Of a stretch of DNA of 64,000 nucleotides, positions 54,688 to 61,936 are shown piece by piece. Each line of letters begins with the position of its first letter. Position 1 is the first letter of the stretch. This stretch comes from Clostridium_AM sp963780135 (lineage in GTDB: Bacteria > Bacillota > Clostridia > Clostridiales > Clostridiaceae): positions 1,984,001-2,048,000 of the forward strand of contig CAWAAR010000003.1 of NCBI GenBank assembly GCA_963780135.1. The letters run 5' to 3'. The notes beneath the pieces were generated by a model. That model was not told where the DNA came from. It searched no databases and worked only from the letters and a program-made list of their open reading frames with translations. The translations under genes were made by a program, and so were the position numbers.

Positions 54688-55692
54688 ATGGATAAAACAG
54701 TTACACTAGCTCATGGAGCTGGAGGAAAACAAACATCAGAATTAATAGATCAGGTTTTTAGAGCTCATTTTTCCAATCCTGATCTCACAGCAGATGATGC
54801 TGCAGTATTGAACATTAAGGGAGGAAAAATGGCCTTTACCACAGATGGATTTATTGTTTCTCCATCAGAATTTCCAGGTGGAAATATAGGTAAATTAAGT
54901 ATTTGTGGCACAGTAAATGACTTAGCTTGTATGGGAGCAAGGCCTTTATATTTATCCTGTGCCTTTGTCATTGAAGAAGGCTTTCCAATGGACAAGTTAG
55001 AAAAAATTGCATCAGCCATGGAAAAGACTGCAGATGAAGCAGGGGTCAAAATAGTAGCTGGAGATACAAAAGTGGCTGGAAAAGGACAGGTTGATGGTGT
55101 ATTTATAACAACAACAGGTATTGGGCAGATTATAGAGGATGTTAATACTTCTGGTTTTAATGCAAAACCTGGCGATGCAATTATTGTAACCGGTGATATA
55201 GGACGACATGGATGTACTGTTTTGCTGGCACGAAATGAGTTTGGAATTGAATCAGATGTAGTAAGTGACTGTGCACCATTATGGGGAACAGTAAAAGCTA
55301 TGCTTGATGAGTCAAAAAATATTCATGTAATTAGAGATGCTACACGTGGAGGTGTGGGAACGGTATTATATGAAATTGCAGAGCAGAGTAAAGTTGGAAT
55401 TAGACTGGATTCAAAGAGTATACCAGTAGCAAATGGTGTAAAAGGTGTATGCGGTATGCTGGGGCTGGAACCATTATATCTTGCCTGTGAAGGCAGGCTT
55501 GTGATTTTTGCTCCAAAAGAAGTTGCTCCAAAGATTGTTGATACATTACATAAAGGTAAATATTCGAAAGATGCGGCTATTATTGGTGAAGTAACTTGTG
55601 ATATGGCAGGCCGTGTTATTGTAAAAACGGAAATTGGTGCTGAAACATTGCTGCCACCTCCAGGAGGAGAGTTGCTTCCAAGAATATGCTAA
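54688..55692 (+). CDS. hypE: HypE, cyanide-forming carbamoyl dehydratase
   Basis: A 334-residue PurM-like ATPase. The N-terminal VTLAHGAGGKQT and the C-terminal PGGELLPRIC are characteristic. The final Cys accepts the carbamoyl group from HypF and the protein dehydrates it to a thiocyanate, giving the CN ligands. It starts directly after the hypD stop. No hypA, hypB, endopeptidase or hydrogenase subunit follows. Confidence 0.97.
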   Translation: MDKTVTLAHGAGGKQTSELIDQVFRAHFSNPDLTADDAAVLNIKGGKMAFTTDGFIVSPSEFPGGNIGKLSICGTVNDLACMGARPLYLSCAFVIEEGFPMDKLEKIASAMEKTADEAGVKIVAGDTKVAGKGQVDGVFITTTGIGQIIEDVNTSGFNAKPGDAIIVTGDIGRHGCTVLLARNEFGIESDVVSDCAPLWGTVKAMLDESKNIHVIRDATRGGVGTVLYEIAEQSKVGIRLDSKSIPVANGVKGVCGMLGLEPLYLACEGRLVIFAPKEVAPKIVDTLHKGKYSKDAAIIGEVTCDMAGRVIVKTEIGAETLLPPPGGELLPRIC

Positions 55693-55719
55693 TACAATAA
55701 CAGTTGAACACTAGTAAAT

Positions 55720-56510
55720 TATAACTCAGCTTTCGAAGTTGTTGTATAATAGGTCGTATTGTTTGTGAGAGGACAATTGACAGAGGACAAGTGGAAGAGG
55801 ACAGAGGACAGAGGACAATTGACAGTGAAGGAGGATTTTTCTCCGCTGCACTACGAAAAATCTTTAATTTATAAATCTAAGTTTCACATTTTTTTAAAAC
55901 TGAATAAATTTATATGAATAAGTCTAATATTTTAGATGAATTGATAAATTTAGGAGGTTAAAGATTGAAAGAAAACTTAACTTATAAAAAAGCCTTTGCT
56001 TTTGCAAAAGAAATTGTTAATTTATATAAATATTTAGCTGAAGAAAAGAAGGAATACATTATTTCAAAACAGGTTCTTAGATCAGGAATAAGTATAGGAG
56101 CAAACGTAAAAGAAGGACTAGAAGCTCAAAGCAGAAGAGATTTTTTAAATAAGATGAATATAGCTCTTAAAGAAGCATCTGAAACAGAGTATTGGTTAGA
56201 ACTTTTAATTGCTACTAAATATATTGATGCTAGCGCATCAGAGAAATTGATTATTAAATGTAAAGAACTAAATAAAATCTTAAATTCTATTGTTAAAACA
56301 ACAAAGAAAAATTTAAAAATAATAGGTGATTAATACAGCCTAACGGCTTGCGACAAAGTCGCTTAGTCATGAAAAATAATTAAAGGTTTTCCGTAGTGTA
56401 ACGGAGGAAAAGCAACAATCACTGTCCTATGTCAATTGTCCTCTGTCCTCTTAAGAGATTTCACATCATGATTATATTAAATCAAAATTTTGTATATATA
56501 AAAAGCAAGT
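55720..56510. mobile_element. Small mobile-cassette-like element carrying a four-helix-bundle gene
   Basis: A perfect 22-bp inverted repeat (55803-55824 and 56430-56451) with an inner inverted pair (about 55836-55860 and 56387-56410) flanks the single gene. The inner right segment matches the element at 621-915. GAGGACA-type direct repeats lie at 55768-55825. There is no transposase. The outer borders are estimated. It separates hypE from the second nitrogenase-like set. Confidence 0.6.
55965..56333 (+). CDS. Four-helix-bundle protein (23S rRNA intervening-sequence protein/Avd-like family)
   Basis: A 122-residue, fully helical, Lys-rich protein starting at TTG (TAGGAGG 7 bp upstream). The motif LRSGISIGANVKEG, then SRRDFLNKMNIALKEASETEYWL, is the signature of the four-helix-bundle family (PF05635/TIGR02436). 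The family was first known from 23S rRNA intervening sequences and is related to Avd of diversity-generating retroelements. It forms pentamers that bind nucleic acid. There is no rRNA or reverse transcriptase nearby, so a role in the spread or function of the cassette is inference. Confidence 0.92.
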   Translation: MKENLTYKKAFAFAKEIVNLYKYLAEEKKEYIISKQVLRSGISIGANVKEGLEAQSRRDFLNKMNIALKEASETEYWLELLIATKYIDASASEKLIIKCKELNKILNSIVKTTKKNLKIIGD

Positions 56511-56531
56511 TAGAGTATGGGGGAAAGTATT

Positions 56532-57302
56532 ATGATAAAAATTGCAGTGTATGGAAAAGGTGGTATTGGAAAATCTACAACAGTTTCTAATATATCAGCT
56601 GCACTGGCTGGTAAAGGAATAAGAGTTATGCAGATTGGATGTGATCCTAAAGCTGATTCTACAGTTTCACTTCATGGTAAAACAAAGGTGAATACAGTGC
56701 TTGAACTTGTAAGGAAAAATAAGGACAATTTCACATTAGAAGATATGGTAACTGTTGGATACAATGGTGTGATATGTGTGGAAGCAGGCGGGCCTACTCC
56801 GGGCCTCGGTTGTGCAGGCAGGGGAATTATAGCAGCTCTTGAAAAATTAAAAGAAAAAGGTGCATATGAAGTATATAAACCAGATGTAGTGATATATGAT
56901 GTACTTGGAGATGTAGTATGCGGAGGCTTTTCCATGCCAATGCGTAAGGGTTATGCAGACAAAGTATTTATTATAACCTCAGGTGAAAACATGGCTATTC
57001 ATGCAGCAGCCAATATTGCAATGGCTATAGATAATTTTAAGAATAGAGGTTATGCAGGTCTTGGAGGTCTTATTCTTAACAAAAGGAATGTGAAAAATGA
57101 ATATGAAAAAGTAAATGAACTGGCAGAGGATATTCATTCAGAAATAGTTGGTACTTTAGACATGAGTGAAACCGTTCAGGAAGCAGAGAGTTTGAATAAA
57201 ACAGTAATAGAAGCATTCCCTCAAAGTGACATGTCAAAACAATATAGAAAGCTATCAGAGACTATAATGATGATATGTGGAAAGGAGATATCATGCTTGT
57301 AA
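56532..57302 (+). CDS. Nitrogenase iron protein-like ATPase (NifH-like, set 2)
   Basis: The ATG at 56532 (GGGGGAAAG upstream) gives 256 residues; an in-frame ATG at 56517 has no ribosome site. P-loop GKGGIGKST, switch GCDPKADS and both cluster cysteines (Cys94 in GPTPGLGCAGRG, Cys130 in DVLGDVVCGGF) are intact. It is clearly paralogous to the set 1 protein but not a near copy. It overlaps the D-like gene by 10 bp, so it probably donates electrons to that partner. Confidence 0.93.
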   Translation: MIKIAVYGKGGIGKSTTVSNISAALAGKGIRVMQIGCDPKADSTVSLHGKTKVNTVLELVRKNKDNFTLEDMVTVGYNGVICVEAGGPTPGLGCAGRGIIAALEKLKEKGAYEVYKPDVVIYDVLGDVVCGGFSMPMRKGYADKVFIITSGENMAIHAAANIAMAIDNFKNRGYAGLGGLILNKRNVKNEYEKVNELAEDIHSEIVGTLDMSETVQEAESLNKTVIEAFPQSDMSKQYRKLSETIMMICGKEISCL

Positions 57303-58621
57303 ATGTATCTGGACATGCTGATGAAAAAGGTGCCTGTACTTCAATAAAAGATGCTGCATTTCCTGCACCCTTTGTATCCGGACTAGAATATAATGCTCCT
57401 TCCAGGGGGACATGGAATATAGTTCATGTTGGAATGCTTATTCCAAAATCACATCAGATATATGTATGTGCAGCAAATTGTTTAAGAGGGGTTGTTCTCA
57501 CAGCAGCAGAAATGGGAACATTAGATAGATTTTCAACTATAGCTGTACAGGAAAACAATGTGCTAGAAGGTGACATGGAAGAACTTATAATAGAAGGTGT
57601 GTCAGATATACTTGAAAAGCTTCCACAAAAACCTCCAGCAGTTTTAATATTTACTGCCTGCATACATCATTTTATGGGATGTGATTTGGAACTTGTTTAT
57701 AGTGAACTTAGAAAAAGATATCCCCATGTGGCTTTTGTAGATTGTTATATGGACCCAATTATGAGGAAAAGCGGTTTGACGCCAGATCAAAAAATGAGGC
57801 GTCAGTTGTATAACATACTTGAACCGATGGAGATTAATAAAAAAAGCATTAATATTATAGGTAACAATATTCCTATAGATGAAAGCAGTGAGCTGATACG
57901 GATCATTCGTGAAAATGGATATGAACTTAAAGATATTACTCTTTGCAAAGCTTATGATGAATACCTTAAAATGGCTGAAAGCTGTGCTAATATATCCTGT
58001 TTGCCTGTTGTAATACCAGGTGGAGAGTATTTGCAGGAAAAATTAGGACAGAAGCATTTACATTTACCTTTATGCTATGGATTTGATGAAATAACAGAAA
58101 ATTTAAATACACTAAATGAATACCTGGGATTATCCAAAAAAGAATATAAAGATGAAAAGTTAGCAGCTTTAAATGCGTTAAAAGAAGCAAAAGAAGCAAT
58201 TGGAGATGCAAAGATTTCCATAGATTACACAGCTGTTCCAAGACCTTGTGGACTCACACGTTTGCTTGTTGAAAATGGATTTAATGTGGATAGACTTTAT
58301 GTAGATTCATTTACAGAATGGGACAAAACAGATTTTTACTGGCTTGTAAAAAACAAACCTGAAATGAAAGTGTATGCTACAGTACATGCAAAGATGCGTC
58401 TATTAAATAGAAAATGTGATGAGAAGAATCTTGCAATAGGGCAGAAGGCTGCTTATTTTACAGGAAGTGAATACTTTGTAAATATAGTAGAAGGCGGCGG
58501 AATGTATGGTTTTGATGGAATTGTGAAATTAGCTGGACTTATGAAAGAAGCTTTTACATTTCCGAAGAATGTACGTAAACTTATACAAATGAAAGGATTG
58601 GGGTGTGATTGCTTACTATGA
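57293..58621 (+). CDS. Nitrogenase component 1-like protein (D-like, set 2)
   Basis: The ATG at 57293 (AAAGGAGATATC before it) gives 442 residues. Candidate cluster ligands are Cys59 and Cys63 in YVCAANCLRG and Cys123 and Cys130 in FTACIHHFMGCD. The pattern differs from set 1, where Cys-Cys and one ITC motif occur. It also has the conserved middle blocks (KAYDEYLKMAES) and a C-terminal GGMYGFDGIVKLAG helix like set 1. It should pair with the K-like protein that starts at its stop codon. The substrate is unknown. Confidence 0.87.
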   Translation: MLVNVSGHADEKGACTSIKDAAFPAPFVSGLEYNAPSRGTWNIVHVGMLIPKSHQIYVCAANCLRGVVLTAAEMGTLDRFSTIAVQENNVLEGDMEELIIEGVSDILEKLPQKPPAVLIFTACIHHFMGCDLELVYSELRKRYPHVAFVDCYMDPIMRKSGLTPDQKMRRQLYNILEPMEINKKSINIIGNNIPIDESSELIRIIRENGYELKDITLCKAYDEYLKMAESCANISCLPVVIPGGEYLQEKLGQKHLHLPLCYGFDEITENLNTLNEYLGLSKKEYKDEKLAALNALKEAKEAIGDAKISIDYTAVPRPCGLTRLLVENGFNVDRLYVDSFTEWDKTDFYWLVKNKPEMKVYATVHAKMRLLNRKCDEKNLAIGQKAAYFTGSEYFVNIVEGGGMYGFDGIVKLAGLMKEAFTFPKNVRKLIQMKGLGCDCLL

Positions 58622-59763
58622 AACAAGCTTCAGCATTTATTTCAACATATACCGCAGATGTGTCAGGTGTCTGTTCCGCACTATATGAATTAGGTGGAAT
58701 GACTGTTATGCATGATGCATCAGGGTGCAATTCAACATATACTACTCACGATGAACCACGCTGGTATGATATGGAAAGCATGATTTACATTACAGGACTT
58801 TCTGAAATGGAAGCTATTATGGGGGATGATGAAAAATTAATAAATGACATTGTGACAGTAGCGAAGGATCTGCAGCCTAAATTTATAGCTATTGCAGGTA
58901 CACCCATTCCAATGATGATAGGTACAGATTTTCCTGCGGTTGCAGAAGTAATTGAAAATGAAACTGGAATTTCCACATTTGCTATTGAAACAAATGGAAT
59001 GCATTCTTATATATGTGGAGCGGGGCAAGCTCTTGCTGAAATAGCAAAACGATTTACGCTAGAGGGTATATCTAAGATAACAAAAAGTGTAAATGTGCTT
59101 GGTGCTACTCCTTTAGATTATTCTGTAAATAGCAGTGTAGATAGCATTAGAAGGCGATTAACTGAAGCAGGTTTTCAGGTTTTATCTGTATGGGCAATGG
59201 GGAGCACATTAGAAGAAATGAAACAAGCTGGAGCTGCAGAAGTGAATTTGGTTATTTCTTCCACTGGGCTTTTAGCAGCAAAAGAATTACAGAAGAAATT
59301 TGGAACACCATATGTTGTGGGTGTTCCCATGGGAGATCAGTTTGCAGCTGTAGTAATGAAGGCACTAGATGAGGCAATTAATACTGGAAAATCGCAAATT
59401 GCATATAGTGAGCGAACTGCCTGTGATAGCGACATAGTTATTATTGGGGAAAGTATCTATTCCGAATCATTAGCAGCAGCACTTGAACTCACAAAGGATA
59501 TGAAAGTTAAGGTTTTATGTCCTTTGGAAACGGAAGCTGATTTGTTATTAGAAGGGGATGTTTTGGCAGAAGATGAAGATAGCATTATGAGATATTTGAA
59601 AGGTGCAAAAGCTGTGATTGCAGACCCTATTTATCGTACAATTATTCAGCCTGCTACTAAGTTTGTGGCGTTTCCACATGAAGCTTTTTCAGGGAGGATT
59701 TATAGGAAAGATATTGTGGATTTGGTTGATAGTGTGGAGATGTTGTTTAGGGATAAGGATTAG
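58618..59763 (+). CDS. Nitrogenase component 1-like protein (K-like, set 2)
   Basis: The ATG at 58618 overlaps the D-like stop (ATGA), giving 381 residues. The N-terminal region has VMHDASGCNSTYTTHDEPRW with a single Cys at the cluster site (Cys37), plus Cys19. The matching place in set 1 has three. GTPIPMMIGTDF stands where nitrogenase has a Cys-containing GDD segment. It is homologous throughout to the set 1 K-like protein and a little longer at its C-terminus. A strong terminator follows, ending the locus. Confidence 0.87.
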   Translation: MKQASAFISTYTADVSGVCSALYELGGMTVMHDASGCNSTYTTHDEPRWYDMESMIYITGLSEMEAIMGDDEKLINDIVTVAKDLQPKFIAIAGTPIPMMIGTDFPAVAEVIENETGISTFAIETNGMHSYICGAGQALAEIAKRFTLEGISKITKSVNVLGATPLDYSVNSSVDSIRRRLTEAGFQVLSVWAMGSTLEEMKQAGAAEVNLVISSTGLLAAKELQKKFGTPYVVGVPMGDQFAAVVMKALDEAINTGKSQIAYSERTACDSDIVIIGESIYSESLAAALELTKDMKVKVLCPLETEADLLLEGDVLAEDEDSIMRYLKGAKAVIADPIYRTIIQPATKFVAFPHEAFSGRIYRKDIVDLVDSVEMLFRDKD

Positions 59764-59827
59764 GATTAGAGTGATTGATAAAAATTTAGATTTAAGTCTA
59801 TGAAAGATAGAGTGGTATTCAATTTGA

Positions 59828-59882
59828 AGAGCTGCTAGCTAATAATATTAATGGTTATTATTAGTTAGCAGCTCTTTATTTT
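59828..59882 (+). terminator. Strong intrinsic terminator after nitrogenase-like set 2
   Basis: A 20-bp stem (one G-U) from 59828 to 59875 over an 8-nt loop, followed by TTATTTTT. Confidence 0.9.
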
Positions 59883-60211
59883 TGGTGGTGTAGGTGTGTT
59901 ATTTAGAGGGGACTATTTTGCACTTAATAACCATAATTTAGAGGAATTTCAGTTTTATTGTAGAAATATACATAATAGTTAAATGTGTTGTGATAGATAT
60001 GATGTGGGTAATGTCTATAATGGGAAGGCAATCTCATTATTAAAATGAAGATATTTTGAAAAAAGTCAATATGCACAGTAGTAATTTTTAAGACCAGCTA
60101 GTAAAAGTCAATAAAAAAGTTTAAAAAAGTTATTTTTAAAAAATTGCATGCCAAAAAGGCATTGCTTAAAAGGCGAACAATGCAAAAATTGGTAATAATT
60201 TTTGCGGCCGA
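59883..60211. other. Intergenic stretch ahead of the IS110-type element
   Basis: No gene is visible. It has A/T-rich DNA and, near 60150-60211, short repeats (GCAAAAATT, GGCATTGC) that belong to the 3' non-coding end of the IS110 element on the reverse strand. Confidence 0.4.
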
Positions 60212-61510
60212 TTAGGCTGCTGGTTTATTGGAATTTTCAAGATGCATTTTGTGATGAATTTTTGGCAAACGCTGCTCGTATTCCTTTTGGTTACGTAGGA
60301 CAGCAAAAATATAGTTTACAAGCTTATGCATAATAGCTACTAAGGCTACCTTCTTTTTTTTACCGTTTAGGTTATTTTTGTAGTAATCTAGTAAGATTTT
60401 ATTATTGGCTTCACCAGTACGCTTAGTTCTTATAGAAGCTAAAGCTACTGCGTATAAAGCTCTACGACCAAAGCGAGTACCTCTTTTGGATATTTTGTCT
60501 TTATCACTTTTAAATTTACCAGATTCGTTAACAGAAGGATCTATGCCAAAGTATGCAACTAACTGTTTAGGTTTTAAGAAACTTTCAAAATCGCCTATTT
60601 CAGTTAGTATAGTTATAGCAGAAATAAAACCAACTCCAGGTATGGACATTAATAACAGGATATTTTGTTTAAACTTTGAAGAAACATCATTGCCATGTAA
60701 GACGTTTTCTATTTCTTTTAATATTAGCTCTATCTGTTTATTAAAATTTTCAATAGTTCCAATATTAATAGTTATTTTTATTGACAATCCAAGTGATGAT
60801 ATGCCAATGCATGCAGCATTAGAAGCCATTTTAATTAATTTATCGTAAGTGTTGTTACACCAAATCAAATTCTTTTTAGATGACTCTTTAAGAATTTTTA
60901 TAATATTTTCTTTAGAAGAATCAAGAATAGAATGAGGAGTCTGATAACACTTAAGAATAGCAATTGAAGTTACTCCAGTTACATCAGAAAATACATTGTT
61001 GTATCCTGGAAATACTATACGTAAGTCAGCAGATAACTTTTTCTTAAATGTTGATCTTGTATCAACAAGTTTATAATAATCACGGCATAGAGATTTTAAG
61101 GTAAATATAGAAACATCAAAATAACTGTAAGCTTTTATGTCTTCAAATTTACCTATTTTAGCTATAGCTAAGGCGTCCTTTTTATCATTTTTCACTTTTC
61201 TTATGTCTTTATTTTTGTTAGAATTAGTAACTAGAGGATTAATAACATAAGCCTCTAAGTTGTTGGTTTTAAGAAAGTGGAAAAGAGATAAGTGGTACAC
61301 GCCAGTGGACTCCATGAAAATGCCAGTTTTCATGTTAAACTCTTTTTCCACTTTCTTTATTTCTTTAACTAAGTGGTTAAAGCCGTCCACATCATGATTA
61401 ATCTTAAATGCCTTTCTGTAAATATCACCGTTAGGTGTAAGAATAGCAACTATAGAAAAGTCTGCTGAAACATCAATACCTACTGTTGGGCTGTAAAAAA
61501 ATTTAGACAT
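60212..61510 (-). CDS. IS110-family transposase (bridge-RNA-guided recombinase)
   Basis: The ATG at 61508-61510 behind AAAGGAGATAT gives 432 residues; the 20-codon upstream extension lacks a ribosome site. The N-terminal DEDD domain has GIDVSADFSIV, GIFMESTGVYH and KNDKKDALAIAK. A coiled middle follows. The C-terminal Transposase_20 domain has SIPGVGFISAITILTEIGD and FGIDPSVNESGKF, then a conserved Ser near ISKRGTRFGRRAL. It recombines donor and target DNA, guided in characterised members by the element's own bridge RNA. The reading frame is intact. Confidence 0.95.
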   Translation of the reverse strand: MSKFFYSPTVGIDVSADFSIVAILTPNGDIYRKAFKINHDVDGFNHLVKEIKKVEKEFNMKTGIFMESTGVYHLSLFHFLKTNNLEAYVINPLVTNSNKNKDIRKVKNDKKDALAIAKIGKFEDIKAYSYFDVSIFTLKSLCRDYYKLVDTRSTFKKKLSADLRIVFPGYNNVFSDVTGVTSIAILKCYQTPHSILDSSKENIIKILKESSKKNLIWCNNTYDKLIKMASNAACIGISSLGLSIKITINIGTIENFNKQIELILKEIENVLHGNDVSSKFKQNILLLMSIPGVGFISAITILTEIGDFESFLKPKQLVAYFGIDPSVNESGKFKSDKDKISKRGTRFGRRALYAVALASIRTKRTGEANNKILLDYYKNNLNGKKKKVALVAIMHKLVNYIFAVLRNQKEYEQRLPKIHHKMHLENSNKPAA

Positions 61511-61514
61511 AATT

Positions 61515-61760
61515 AATATCTCCTTTACTTTAGTTAGTTTGAGATAGAACAGAGTATCCACTTCTATCAATGAGTCTATAACCTTATTTGTGACACGGGT
61601 AATTCCTAAGGTAACACCCTACGGGAAACCCAACCAGCTAAACCATAGAAATCTCACTGATGGAATGACACGCTTATTTACGGGTATGATCTCTACGAGA
61701 TTCCCTGGAGGAATACATCTAACCTCTATTCAGGAGATATTATACAATGATTTAATTTTA
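61515..61760 (-). ncRNA. Probable IS110 bridge-RNA region
   Basis: On the transposase strand this 5' region reads through several paired blocks. GGGTTTCCC-type and GGAATCTC/GAGAT-type arms are visible. A TATAAT-like box near 61742-61748 could start transcription. In the IS621 group the 5' non-coding end encodes the bridge RNA that programs insertion. Position and foldability fit, but the loops cannot be proven by eye. Confidence 0.45.
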
Positions 61761-61936
61761 ATGTTAAGTTTCCTGTTAGGTATCTTAATAGAAAGCATGA
61801 AATGAAGTGATTAATTATCTGACAGGTTAAATAAAATATAAGAATGATTTTTAAAAGTGAGTTGTTAATGTTCGCTAGAAAATAAAGATGTTTTCTATTA
61901 AATGTTACAACTACATTATATAAGGGAGGAACATTA

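Larger units (their letters stand above)
60170..61770 (-). mobile_element. IS110-family insertion sequence
   Basis: It consists of a single DEDD/Ser transposase gene, a short 3' non-coding end and a roughly 250-bp 5' non-coding region rich in inverted pairs. IS110 elements lack terminal inverted repeats, so the borders are estimates. The gene is intact, so the copy may still be active. Confidence 0.7.

Noticed and set aside
55965..56333. 23S rRNA intervening sequence
   Set aside because: The protein family matches, but there is no rRNA sequence around it; the flanks are inverted repeats and protein genes.
47953..59763. True nitrogenase (nifHDK)
   Set aside because: The D and K proteins are short, no FeMo-cofactor ligands can be assigned, and nifB, nifE and nifN are absent.
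60405..60848. 147-residue plus-strand ORF
   Set aside because: It is antisense to the IS110 transposase and lacks a ribosome site.
61590..61805. 71-residue ORF on the plus strand
   Set aside because: It lies over the IS110 5' non-coding region, has no ribosome site and its sequence is explained by structured RNA on the other strand.
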